Positions 24,968-34,282 of a stretch of DNA of 46,091 nucleotides are shown piece by piece. The notes under the pieces were generated by a model. It did no database searches, was not told where the DNA came from, and was given only the letters and a program-made list of their open reading frames with translations. The translations under genes were made by a program, and so were the position numbers. The stretch lies in assembly GCA_964496365.1 (NCBI GenBank), contig CAZBZK010000008.1, positions 1 through 46,091 on the forward strand, read 5' to 3'. Position 1 is the first letter of the stretch; the number at the start of each line of letters is the position of its first letter. Source of the DNA: AB-629-J13 sp964496365. GTDB taxonomy: Bacteria > Fidelibacterota > Marinisomatia > Marinisomatales > AB-629-J13.

Positions 24968-27024
24968 TTCCGACCTAAAAAATATGACATGATGATTAAT
25001 TCTATATCCAATATTAATCCTTGATTTTGTAAATAGTAATATTCAGCTTGTCTAAAACTATCATCTTCCGGTTTAATATTTTTTAGTTGGGTTATTCCGG
25101 TAAATCCGGGTTTCCCTTTTAGGTTGGGATTTGGTTCACTGCAAGGAACTAAAGCATTTCCCACAAAACTCATGTGTCCTTTTAAGACAGAAATCAATAA
25201 AAGTGAGTAGTTTAAATGAGTTGATGAACATATATAACCTGTGAATTTTGATTGCTCGATTGTCCAAAATGACTCTTTTTTGATTGACATACCTGTAAAG
25301 CGCTTCCATAAAAATATGGGAGTTAAACCAACTAAACCCAATAATGCGAATACAATGTCAAAGGTTCTTTTTAGGATTTTATTTAAATTTTTATGATAAG
25401 CAATATCAACGGAAACTAAAGATAAATCCCCAAAGTGATCAATAGATGCCTTACCAATTAATATATCAGTTTCTCGAGGAACGATTCGATAAGATACTTT
25501 CAAATGCTTTGTTTGTTCAATTAAACTCATAATTTCGTGATTAGAAAATGATTTAGATAAGAAAATTAATTCCTTAATTCTATACGAATTTATAATTTCA
25601 TTTATACGATTTACAGAACCTAAAATGGGCACAGAATAATTCTTATTTTTAGAAAATAATTTCTTACTGCAAATACCCATTATATCAATACCCGAATCAA
25701 TTTTTTGTCTTAATTTTTGCACCACGGAATCTGCTTGGGATGCTAATCCCAGCACAAGTGTCCTGTGAGTAAATAATAAATTATGTTTTTCACCAATTCG
25801 TTTTCCATAAAACCTGAGATAAAAATAGTGCACCAATAATCTCCAACCCGGCACAAAAACCATAATCATTATGGATCCATAATTGATACGATGTCCCAAA
25901 TCATCAAATGGAGAAAATATTCCATTAAAAGCACTTATGATTAAAAATCCAGTTACTCCAGCATAACATCCATGGTAATAGGATAATATATTTTTTCCGT
26001 AAAGAAAAAATAAATAACCAGAAAATATCCACACGGAAAATATTCCAAATGAAAGGATTCCATATCCATGGAATACTAATATGTTATTTTGGACACCAAA
26101 GTTAATTATGAATCCATAACTTCCGATAATGATAAAACCGTCTAATAAAAAGGATAAGATTTGAGATTTCCATTCTTTCAGAAATGCACTGGTTTTTTTT
26201 ATCCATATCCCTCCCCTAATGAATATAGATAAAATGATCGATGTTGAAATCGAAAAATGTTTCTTATAAAAGAGGGTCATAGAATTAAAAAAAGCATTGA
26301 TACTGTCAAACTTTGCGGAGCGTACGGACTCTCCGCCATAATGAATAATTTGAGTGATTGGGGTAAAATGGATTTCAAATCCAGATTGTATGATTCTTTT
26401 GCACAAATCTAAATCTTCTCCATACATGAAAAATGATTCGTCAAATCCATTTAACTGGTCAAAAATAGATTTTTTTATCACCATAGCAGAACCGCTTATG
26501 GCATCCACTGAGTGAGTTTGATTTTCACCTAAATAAGTTAGATTATATTTCCCTGCCCATTTATTGTTTGGAAATAGTTTGGATAGTCCCAACATTTTGG
26601 GTAACGAAACCGAAATATTTGGGATAGATCGTTTACAAGCTAATTGTAAAGAACCATCTGCATTTAATACTTTTGGTCCTACCATGCCTACTTGAGGATT
26701 TTTTACCAAGTAATGTACCAATTTTTCGATTGTATCTTCTTGAATAATTGTATCAGGATTTAAAATAAAAAGATATTCCCCTACAGATTTCTTTGCAGCT
26801 TGATTAATTCCCTTTCCAAATCCAATATTTTGCTGATTTTGAATATAATGAATATCGGGATGTTGATTTTTAACTGATAATGAAGTTCCATCAAATGAAT
26901 TATTATCTACAATAATGATTTCAATTAATCCATTATATTTGGATTTTTTTATTGAATCAATCGCTTGAAGTAAATAATTTTTCACATTGTAACTAACGAT
27001 TAATACGGATAATTTAGGTTTCAT
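24964..27024 (-). CDS. GT2 glycosyltransferase fused to a degenerate phosphoglycosyl-transferase domain
   Basis: 686 residues. Residues 1-260 form a GT2 domain of the rhamnosyltransferase type (VSYNVKNYL, VDNNSFDGT, the DXD-like NPDT, GSAMVIKK, FFMYGEDLDLCKR). About 290-400 hold four to five membrane segments. About 420-525 resemble the Rossmann-like CoA-binding_3 domain of WcaJ-type enzymes. About 550-686 resemble the bacterial sugar transferase domain (KRTFDIVFALLG, VLKGHMSFVG, KPGFTGITQL), but the KFRSM and DELPQ elements that carry the active site are missing or replaced (Asp-Glu becomes Asn605-Tyr606). So the GT2 half looks active and the C-terminal half looks inactive. AGGAG precedes the ATG by eight bases. 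Confidence 0.82.
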   Translation of the reverse strand: MKPKLSVLIVSYNVKNYLLQAIDSIKKSKYNGLIEIIIVDNNSFDGTSLSVKNQHPDIHYIQNQQNIGFGKGINQAAKKSVGEYLFILNPDTIIQEDTIEKLVHYLVKNPQVGMVGPKVLNADGSLQLACKRSIPNISVSLPKMLGLSKLFPNNKWAGKYNLTYLGENQTHSVDAISGSAMVIKKSIFDQLNGFDESFFMYGEDLDLCKRIIQSGFEIHFTPITQIIHYGGESVRSAKFDSINAFFNSMTLFYKKHFSISTSIILSIFIRGGIWIKKTSAFLKEWKSQILSFLLDGFIIIGSYGFIINFGVQNNILVFHGYGILSFGIFSVWIFSGYLFFLYGKNILSYYHGCYAGVTGFLIISAFNGIFSPFDDLGHRINYGSIMIMVFVPGWRLLVHYFYLRFYGKRIGEKHNLLFTHRTLVLGLASQADSVVQKLRQKIDSGIDIMGICSKKLFSKNKNYSVPILGSVNRINEIINSYRIKELIFLSKSFSNHEIMSLIEQTKHLKVSYRIVPRETDILIGKASIDHFGDLSLVSVDIAYHKNLNKILKRTFDIVFALLGLVGLTPIFLWKRFTGMSIKKESFWTIEQSKFTGYICSSTHLNYSLLLISVLKGHMSFVGNALVPCSEPNPNLKGKPGFTGITQLKNIKPEDDSFRQAEYYYLQNQGLILDIELIIMSYFLGRK

Positions 27025-27738
27025 TTAGGAACTCCTAAATAGACTGTCAAATCTCAATCGCCAAACCATAAATACAGCTTCCCACACAATATGTTTCGAC
27101 ATTTTGGATTCGCCTATGGTGCGATCAAAGAATATGATAGGATGTTCTATCAAATTAAATCCATTTTTCCATGCTCGGTAACTCATTTCGATTTGAAATG
27201 AATATCCCTGCGAACGAATATCATGTAATTGAATAGATTCAAGAACACTTTTTTTCCACACTTTAAATCCTCCAGTCGCATCGGTCAAGGTTAATCCCGT
27301 AATTAATTTAGAATAAACATTAGCAAAATAACTTAATAATAGTCTTCTAATTGGCCATCGAACGACACTCACACCATCACAATAGCGACTTCCTATAATC
27401 AAATCGTGCGAGCTTAAAAGATCAATCATTTTGGGAATTTCATTTGGATCATGACTCAAATCTGCATCCATTTGAACCACAATATCATATCCATTTTTGA
27501 TAGCCCATTCAAATCCGAATCGATAAGCGGTTCCCAATCCAGCCTTCCCCGGACGAATTTCTAAAAATAAATTTGGATTTTGTTCCATTAGTTTTTCAAC
27601 TTTTCTCCCGGTTCCATCTGGAGAATTATCATCTACAATTAATAAATGGTATGTTGAATTTATTTTAAAAACTGTCTCTACTAATGATTCAATATTTTTA
27701 ATTTCATTATAGGTTGGCGAAATAATTAAAACTTTCAT
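27025..27738 (-). CDS. Polyprenol-phosphate mannose synthase-like GT2
   Basis: 237 residues of the DPM1-type GT2 fold without membrane segments. Motifs are SPTYNEIKNI at the N-terminus, DDNSPDGTG, the DXD motif in MDADLSHDP, GSRYCDG, and the family-typical ATGGFKVWKK and GYSFQIEMSYRA. It would transfer a hexose, most likely mannose, from a nucleotide sugar to a polyprenyl phosphate, feeding periplasmic glycan assembly or protein glycosylation. It abuts the fused GT gene (no spacer) and lies two bases after the reductase gene. Confidence 0.88.
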   Translation of the reverse strand: MKVLIISPTYNEIKNIESLVETVFKINSTYHLLIVDDNSPDGTGRKVEKLMEQNPNLFLEIRPGKAGLGTAYRFGFEWAIKNGYDIVVQMDADLSHDPNEIPKMIDLLSSHDLIIGSRYCDGVSVVRWPIRRLLLSYFANVYSKLITGLTLTDATGGFKVWKKSVLESIQLHDIRSQGYSFQIEMSYRAWKNGFNLIEHPIIFFDRTIGESKMSKHIVWEAVFMVWRLRFDSLFRSS

Positions 27739-27740
27739 TT

Positions 27741-28607
27741 TTAACTTGATATTAAATCCAGAGCACCTTCTAAGGATGGTACGGGAATATTATAATTGTA
27801 TTTTAATTTGTCTATTTTTAATCCGCCTCTTAAAGGACGTGATGCAATTTGTTTCAAATCGTGGGTTTGGATTGGTTTAATAAGTGATTTATCCAATTTA
27901 AACTTCTGTGCTATTATAAGTGCGAACTCATAGCGATTAATATATTCGTCGCTTCCTGTATGAAGTAAACCTGTTATCTTTTCTTTGATCAAAAAAAATA
28001 TAATTTCTGCTAAATGGTGCGTCCAAATGGGATTATTATATTGGTCACTTACTACTGAAATAGGGGTTGAATTCTGCAAAGAATTTACGACCCAATTTAC
28101 AAAACTTGCTTTGCTTGAATCATTATAATCGAATAAGACATTTGTTCTTAATATTAATGAATTTTCAGAATTCAAATTAATCATGTTTTCCGCTTTCAGT
28201 TTTGTTTGACCATATACATTAATTGGATTTGTATTATCAGACTCTAAATACGGACCATTCCTTCCATTAAATACATAATCTGTTGAGATAAATAAAAAAT
28301 AACCAGCGAATGTTTCCAGCATCCATTTCACAGACAAACTATTTATTAAATGTGATTCTTCGGGATTCATTTCACATTGATCTACATTTGTCATTGCAGA
28401 AAAATGCAATATTATATCGGGTGAAAATTCCTTAATCGTTTTCTTCAAGAATATAGGATCTGAAACTTTTCCAGAAATCCAAGGAATTTGTAAAACAGGA
28501 GTTCTACCTATACATAACAACTTAAAATTATCTTGTATTTTAGGTATTAATGCTTGTCCTAATTGTCCAGAGGCACCAGTGATAAGAAGTTTTCTCAATT
28601 GGATCAA
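27741..28607 (-). CDS. RmlD-like dTDP-4-dehydrorhamnose reductase (SDR fold)
   Basis: 288 residues of an extended SDR. GASGQLGQAL binds the nucleotide, FISTDYVFNG is the conserved RmlD/epimerase strand, and YGQTK carries the catalytic Tyr and Lys. Overall the sequence is closest in feel to dTDP-4-dehydrorhamnose reductases, so it may make dTDP-rhamnose for the rhamnosyltransferase-like GT two genes down. The rest of the rml genes are not in the window. The start is TTG at 28607, overlapping the DUF4837 stop; another TTG three codons later is equally possible. Confidence 0.8.
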   Translation of the reverse strand: MIQLRKLLITGASGQLGQALIPKIQDNFKLLCIGRTPVLQIPWISGKVSDPIFLKKTIKEFSPDIILHFSAMTNVDQCEMNPEESHLINSLSVKWMLETFAGYFLFISTDYVFNGRNGPYLESDNTNPINVYGQTKLKAENMINLNSENSLILRTNVLFDYNDSSKASFVNWVVNSLQNSTPISVVSDQYNNPIWTHHLAEIIFFLIKEKITGLLHTGSDEYINRYEFALIIAQKFKLDKSLIKPIQTHDLKQIASRPLRGGLKIDKLKYNYNIPVPSLEGALDLISS

Positions 28608-29632
28608 TTAAATTGAATTGTAGATGATATTAATTCCATTTGTTTCATATAATGACTTTTCTCTTCTCCCGGATAATGAATTAATGAATTAATTAAAAAC
28701 AGTCTGTCATTTGATTTATCGAGTTTAATAAAGACGTTAAATGGACCACCCATGGGCTCCTCAAGGGATTCCCAAATTCCTGATGCTTTCCAGTCAAACC
28801 ACGTATCCTCATTTCCTGTCTTAATTTTGAATTTATATGGATTGAATTGAATGGTACCATAATTTCTAATTGGATAATTAATAATAATTTTTTCTAAGCT
28901 ATTTGAATCTAATTTTGATTCATTGGATTGCCATTGAAAAGAAATCCATCGAAAGGGTAACTCTTTCCCTAACCATAAAAAACTTGAATCTGGAATTTCT
29001 TTTACAATATCCCAACCCCATGGGATTTTGATGTTCCAAGAATAAGTATTCATTAATCTGTCTTCCAATGTTTCCTGTCTTACCTCATCAAATAAAAAAG
29101 TGGATTGTCGTTGGTTATATTTTTTTTCAAACAAAGATTTAATCCACGATTCTTTACCCATTAATGATGAATTTAATAATTCTTGAGTAGGTGCACTTAA
29201 AATCATAAATAATTGTTGGTTTGCAAATTGGTTTTCAGAAATGACAATATGATTATCACCTGTAATAGTTTCTTCAAATTTTTGTTTTCCTAAGATTCTT
29301 CGAATTAACTTTGTCCCTTCGTTTCTAATATCATCACCTATTGAACCCAATATAATATTGGACTGCATCTTCAATTTGGTAAATTGTTTTGGATTTGAAA
29401 ATTTTATCTTGTAAATCGGTTCAGGTTGAGGAGTGAACATAGTATCTGTAAAAATTTTTTGAAAAAATGAACTGAAAAACATTCTATCCTTTTCTACTGT
29501 TAAAATGACCAATTCATGATCAGCCCCGATTGAATTTCTTTTGACGTTACAGCCTGAACAAATCAATAATATAGCTATTGAAATAAAATGGAAATAATTA
29601 GGACGACACATAACTATTTTTGAATTTCTCAT
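28604..29632 (-). CDS. DUF4837-family lipoprotein
   Basis: 342 residues. A signal with lipobox CSGC is followed by a domain whose landmarks (SIGADHELVILTVEKD, FTPQPEPIYKI, LGKELPFRWISFQW) fit DUF4837, a family common in Bacteroidota and relatives and of unknown function. It overlaps the Omp85-like gene by four bases (ATGA) and the reductase by four. The position beside outer-membrane barrel genes suggests it acts at the periplasmic face of the outer membrane. That is inference. Confidence 0.75.
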   Translation of the reverse strand: MRNSKIVMCRPNYFHFISIAILLICSGCNVKRNSIGADHELVILTVEKDRMFFSSFFQKIFTDTMFTPQPEPIYKIKFSNPKQFTKLKMQSNIILGSIGDDIRNEGTKLIRRILGKQKFEETITGDNHIVISENQFANQQLFMILSAPTQELLNSSLMGKESWIKSLFEKKYNQRQSTFLFDEVRQETLEDRLMNTYSWNIKIPWGWDIVKEIPDSSFLWLGKELPFRWISFQWQSNESKLDSNSLEKIIINYPIRNYGTIQFNPYKFKIKTGNEDTWFDWKASGIWESLEEPMGGPFNVFIKLDKSNDRLFLINSLIHYPGEEKSHYMKQMELISSTIQFN

Positions 29633-31008
29633 AAAATGTTTATATATTTTATTAGCAATTTTCCCTGAGAAAATGAATCATCTTTTCCCCAAGCGAAATA
29701 GAGCTTTATATGGTTTGATTGTGATCGTTGTTCCAGTCCAAATCCAAAATCCCAAGGGTAAGGTAGCACTTGTTCCTGAATTGCAAAGTCCGCAAAAATA
29801 GATAACGTTACCTCGTTTGATACGTAAAATAAATAATCAATGGATGGAATGATAAATTTATCAGTTAAAAAGTTGTTCTCTCGATATCCTCTGAGGGTTT
29901 TGATTCCGCCGTACCTAATCAGCTGGCTTCGTTCTAAAGAATCTCTTGTGGTTCCAATCCAATTTATTTTCAAACTTGTTTTAATACTTGAGTTTTGAGA
30001 TACTAAAGTAAAATAGTCTAAAGAATGACCTAGTTCGCCCAGTGTAAATTGGTCTTGGGATTCAGATAAAATACCAATAGAAATACTGGTATTTGTGTTT
30101 AATCCTTTTTTGGGTTGCCATTTCACATTTTGAAGATCCAAATTATGTTGAATACCAAACGATTGATTTTTTAAAAAATTTAATCGATGGTCTAATCCCA
30201 AATGAGTGGGTTCAATTTTAGAATTTTGTGCTATTAATTCCCATTTAATTTGTGATTTCTCTTGAGATACCAATCCAACCGAAGTTTTGGTGTGCATATA
30301 CAATCCATTAAAGACTTCGTATCCGTAATGAAAATTTACTCCAAATGGGAATCTGTAAATAACAGGTTGTTGAATTGACAAATTCAATGCCTCAGAATCT
30401 GAACGCCATCTATTAATATGAATCTCTAGTGTTTCGCATGTTTTCCATAAATTTTCAAAATGAAAATGGAGTTCTCCGCTTACTAATTTCGAATCACCTT
30501 CTCCGGTTAACCCAAGTACTCCGCTAAATTTATTATTAAATTGAAATTTAGGATGGACTAACGCTATCAATTTATTTGATGAATACTGCCCAATTTTAAT
30601 ATCGGTTTTTGGAGAAATAAATTGAAATTTTTGGGATAATGTATTTTTTATCCATTTTATTTCTCGGGATGAGCGAACAGTTTTCAATGGGGAAAATATT
30701 TGTTCAACAATTTTTGAATTATATTTATTTTCAATAGGTATGACCAACGAATCAATATATATATTTTTGGGTAAAAGCGTGTAAAATAATTGAGGTTGAT
30801 CACCATAATTTATTTTGGATAGTTTAAATGTATCGCCCCATGTATATTGTGAACTTAAAATGGATTCCAAATAAGGTGAAATAAAAACTGAAGAATCTAA
30901 GGTAACATCTGGATCTGTAGATGGATTTACAATAAATCCCTGTGAAAAGACACAATTCAGGATTACAATTATTAAAATTAAATTAAAATTGAGACCGAAT
31001 TTCCGCAT
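29629..31008 (-). CDS. Omp85-like outer-membrane beta-barrel protein
   Basis: 459 residues. Signal peptide ending in CVFSQ, a ~130-residue N-terminal region without an obvious POTRA repeat, then alternating beta strands. The motif GGIKTLRGYRENNF matches the conserved loop-6 (V/L)RGF/Y signature of Omp85/TamA-type barrels, followed by IPSIDYLF. So it is probably a 16-strand Omp85-superfamily barrel with a reduced periplasmic part. It overlaps the upstream large OM protein gene by 26 bases. Confidence 0.72.
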   Translation of the reverse strand: MRKFGLNFNLILIIVILNCVFSQGFIVNPSTDPDVTLDSSVFISPYLESILSSQYTWGDTFKLSKINYGDQPQLFYTLLPKNIYIDSLVIPIENKYNSKIVEQIFSPLKTVRSSREIKWIKNTLSQKFQFISPKTDIKIGQYSSNKLIALVHPKFQFNNKFSGVLGLTGEGDSKLVSGELHFHFENLWKTCETLEIHINRWRSDSEALNLSIQQPVIYRFPFGVNFHYGYEVFNGLYMHTKTSVGLVSQEKSQIKWELIAQNSKIEPTHLGLDHRLNFLKNQSFGIQHNLDLQNVKWQPKKGLNTNTSISIGILSESQDQFTLGELGHSLDYFTLVSQNSSIKTSLKINWIGTTRDSLERSQLIRYGGIKTLRGYRENNFLTDKFIIPSIDYLFYVSNEVTLSIFADFAIQEQVLPYPWDFGFGLEQRSQSNHIKLYFAWGKDDSFSQGKLLIKYINIL

Positions 31009-34000
31009 GTAGATTTACCCAATTTTTACTTCGGTTATTATCAATAAACTGCATGTCAATTTTTAAATACATATTGTCACCAATCGAAATCCTAATATTC
31101 CCTCCTAATCGTAAGGAAGTTCCACCAGACAATCCGTTAAAAATTTCAGGTGCGAGCGTTATGGATGGATCTGAAATTTGAATATGATTCCAATCCAGCG
31201 AAAATTCAACTCTATTTATTTTTCTAATAAATGTGATGGTTTTAGATTTTATTCCTATTGCTTCCGACGAATAATTGATATTTTCATGCATACCATTGGA
31301 TTTTCCCAAATTTAAAGTTGTTAAAACATTTGTATTTGAGTTCACCGAATAGCTTACACCATTTTCCGACCAATAGGATTTAGCGGATCGGTTTTGAAGG
31401 GAATTATTTTTAGTTTCTGTAGCATGGGTTCTAATAATTGAATTATGTACAAACACCGTTTGGGTTGCAATTGGATTCTTCCACTCAAAACCTATTGATC
31501 TGTTATCAGATACTTGTCTTTTTAATTCTTCAAGACCATTCAAATTTTTGTTTAAAAAATACGTTATTCTCGCTATTTTTTTTTGAGAAGGAATTCTGAA
31601 TAAATACTCACTCTTTAAAATCCATTTCATCCATCGAACATTAAAATCTTCTAAGTTAAAATTCATTAGTTTTTTAATTCCTAATCCTTTTCCTTGGAAG
31701 TTTCTTTGAGAAAATATATGGATTTTTCCATATTTAAAAAATAGATTACTGGTTTTAGGAAAAAGTATATTCCATTTATAACTTGAATTAAAGTGAGTCG
31801 TAGGGATTCTAACACCAGTTGGAACTGTAAATGAAATATAAGATCCATTCGGATCCGCAAAATATGAATCATATTCCAAGTCATAGCGATAGTCCCCAAA
31901 ACCAACACCGACGGAATCATAAACTACTGATTTTGATTCAGTCAAGGATTCTTCAAATCGAATGATTCCATCGCACCCAATTAAACTTGATTTATTTTTA
32001 AATCCAATTCGTAAATCACCCATAGAAAATTGGTTGTCTGGTGTTCCTGAATCCGTTTTTATTTGCCGGTTGACTAACATAAGATGGTGATACCATCCAG
32101 AGTCTTTCAGTTGTTTCCATTTAAATTTGTTAATTTGACTGGTACCCTTAATTCCCTCTTTCATCCTGACCTCCTCCCTTTCGCTATGGATTAATTTTAA
32201 CTCACCATGTTTGGACTTCCATAGGATACCACCGGATAATTCATTCAAGGAATAATTTTCTTCAGATAGCTCATGTAACGATTCAAACAACGGATGAATA
32301 TCCCCTGGTAAAAATAGAAATTTTGTCGAATATTTTTGAAAATCTCTATGGTTTGAACGGGTTTGAATTAAATTTATTGTTAATTCTGGGACATGATAAA
32401 ATGATAAATCACTTTTGGAATGAATTTGTCTTTTAGTTCCATGTTGATTTGAATATTCTCCCACGGATGTGTTGACATTCCCTAAATTTTGAAATTTCAA
32501 AATGGCTCTGCCCTCAGAAATTTTTTCCAATCCGGAAGTCATTTTTTTTTCATTCCAATTTGTATAAAATTCAGCATCCCTGTTACTCTCAATTGAATGA
32601 TATCTGTCACTTTGCATCCAGTGTTTCGTATTTACGTCCAATTTCAGGCTACTATAAATGGGAAGGTTATCCCAACCCAAACTCATTTGATAAGCATGTC
32701 CTAAGTTGTCATCATCATTTTTGGAAGATTTTGTATTTAAATCAACCTGTGAAATTGCCATTTCAATTTTAGTATATCCTTGATTAAGAATAGGATAATT
32801 TCCGTTGAAGTGATAATAGTTTTTCAACACTGGTTTAGTAACACGTTTTTCTGGACTATAATAGTCATTCCAATCTGATTTAATATTTGATTCAACAAAT
32901 TCATAATAAATGGACCCATTCGAATCTATTTTTTGAGCATAATTTCCTTGAGGATCATAATAAAATCGAACGGAATATGATTCAATTTCCGATAACTGTT
33001 GAGAATAATAATAGATTCCATTCTCCAAATAATATGTTCCTAATGAGTCTAATTCAGCGGATGAAAAACTAAATTCTTGATCTCCTAATTTTGCTAAGGA
33101 ATCCAAATTCTCATTAGTTAATCCCACGAGTGAATTATCAAATCGGTCCTTTTCCTGCATCCAAGAAATAGAAACATTTTTATTTTTGCTTGGCTTATAG
33201 TGGAAATTGGAAGCCATGATATCTCTGGAATATTGAAAATCTGAGTATTCATATTCGATAAATATTTCCGAATCAAACTGAATTATTCGATTGGGAGTAA
33301 ATCGAATTTCACCTCGATTGTAATCAATAGAATAGTCTTTATCTCGTCCCTTTGTTAATTTTTCTCCATTAAGCCAAACTGTCTCTGAACCGGCAATAAT
33401 TACAATATTTCGATTTCCGGTATTTGACATTAAAAAATAGGGTCCTTGATTGCGGTCAGATTCACTAATTAAAAAGGAATGATACTTTCCCTTTAATCCA
33501 CCAAAAAAAATATTCCCTTTCCATTTATCAGATTCAAAATTTCCATTTAATCCAATCAAATTTTTATTGATTTTTAATAATGTACCCTGTTTTTTTTTCA
33601 TAAGAATATCACCTGCTAAAATTGAAAATTTTGGGTGATTTATATGAATGTACACTTGGTCTAATTCGCTAATGGTTTGGGTTGCATTCCCAGATTGGTA
33701 AGGAAGATTCTGATCGGTTAAAACTCCAGAAATTGTCATATTTTCTGATAGGTTTCCATCCAATGACAATTTTATTCCTCCGGAAAAGTTTGCATTTCCA
33801 ATTGGGTTGACATTAATGCCTCGATAAAATGTTCCGGATGTTTTCACATTTGTTGTGTGTTTTATTGGGATTTTTATTGGATCCAAATTCAAAGTTGCTG
33901 TACGTCTCAATAAAGAATCTATTTCTGGATAGGTATTTAATAGAGGTCCCACTTGATTTGGTATATGTTCATCTAGGTAGCGATATGAGGCAATCAGCTT

Positions 34001-34216
34001 AGTTGGGTGCGATAATGATTTTGTCACAATTAATTCACCATCAATTGGATTTAAGGAAAAGGAATCAACCAGTGAACTGTTTTGAAAAAGGAAAAAGGTG
34101 GAATCAATAATAAAGTGATGTTTTAAAAATAAAATTTCATACTGAACAGATGTAAGTAAAGTATCCACCTGAAATTTGGTTTTTTGGGCAAAAAGTGGTG
34201 TTGCCAAAATACACAA
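30983..34216 (-). CDS. Large outer-membrane beta-rich protein
   Basis: 1077 residues from the first canonical start, a TTG at 34216. The frame is open upstream, and starting at an ATA (34237) or ATT (34240) would give a textbook signal peptide, KNTTLLLCILATPLFAQ, which the TTG start truncates. The body is rich in alternating aromatic/polar beta strands. A short domain with WLNGEKLTKGRDKDYSIDY resembles the strand-turn repeats seen next to large FCB outer-membrane barrels such as SprA-like proteins; residues about 110-330 may be a periplasmic or plug region and the rest a barrel. Family not identified. It lies in the lgt-to-accA operon directly before the Omp85-like gene. Confidence 0.7.
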   Translation of the reverse strand: MCILATPLFAQKTKFQVDTLLTSVQYEILFLKHHFIIDSTFFLFQNSSLVDSFSLNPIDGELIVTKSLSHPTKLIASYRYLDEHIPNQVGPLLNTYPEIDSLLRRTATLNLDPIKIPIKHTTNVKTSGTFYRGINVNPIGNANFSGGIKLSLDGNLSENMTISGVLTDQNLPYQSGNATQTISELDQVYIHINHPKFSILAGDILMKKKQGTLLKINKNLIGLNGNFESDKWKGNIFFGGLKGKYHSFLISESDRNQGPYFLMSNTGNRNIVIIAGSETVWLNGEKLTKGRDKDYSIDYNRGEIRFTPNRIIQFDSEIFIEYEYSDFQYSRDIMASNFHYKPSKNKNVSISWMQEKDRFDNSLVGLTNENLDSLAKLGDQEFSFSSAELDSLGTYYLENGIYYYSQQLSEIESYSVRFYYDPQGNYAQKIDSNGSIYYEFVESNIKSDWNDYYSPEKRVTKPVLKNYYHFNGNYPILNQGYTKIEMAISQVDLNTKSSKNDDDNLGHAYQMSLGWDNLPIYSSLKLDVNTKHWMQSDRYHSIESNRDAEFYTNWNEKKMTSGLEKISEGRAILKFQNLGNVNTSVGEYSNQHGTKRQIHSKSDLSFYHVPELTINLIQTRSNHRDFQKYSTKFLFLPGDIHPLFESLHELSEENYSLNELSGGILWKSKHGELKLIHSEREEVRMKEGIKGTSQINKFKWKQLKDSGWYHHLMLVNRQIKTDSGTPDNQFSMGDLRIGFKNKSSLIGCDGIIRFEESLTESKSVVYDSVGVGFGDYRYDLEYDSYFADPNGSYISFTVPTGVRIPTTHFNSSYKWNILFPKTSNLFFKYGKIHIFSQRNFQGKGLGIKKLMNFNLEDFNVRWMKWILKSEYLFRIPSQKKIARITYFLNKNLNGLEELKRQVSDNRSIGFEWKNPIATQTVFVHNSIIRTHATETKNNSLQNRSAKSYWSENGVSYSVNSNTNVLTTLNLGKSNGMHENINYSSEAIGIKSKTITFIRKINRVEFSLDWNHIQISDPSITLAPEIFNGLSGGTSLRLGGNIRISIGDNMYLKIDMQFIDNNRSKNWVNLHAEIRSQF

Positions 34217-34261
34217 TAATAATGTGGTATTTTTTATAATGGGATAAACGGTCCAGTTCCC

Positions 34262-34282
34262 AATCGTTCAAGATTAACGATT
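34262..34282 (-). promoter_or_regulatory. Perfect 7-bp hairpin over the stop of the propeller-like gene
   Basis: AATCGTT (34262-34268) and AACGATT (34276-34282) form a perfect seven-base stem with a seven-base loop that includes the upstream gene's stop codon (34274-34276). No U-tract follows on the minus strand, so it is not an intrinsic terminator. It could expose or hide the start of the large outer-membrane protein gene. Weak evidence. Confidence 0.25.
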
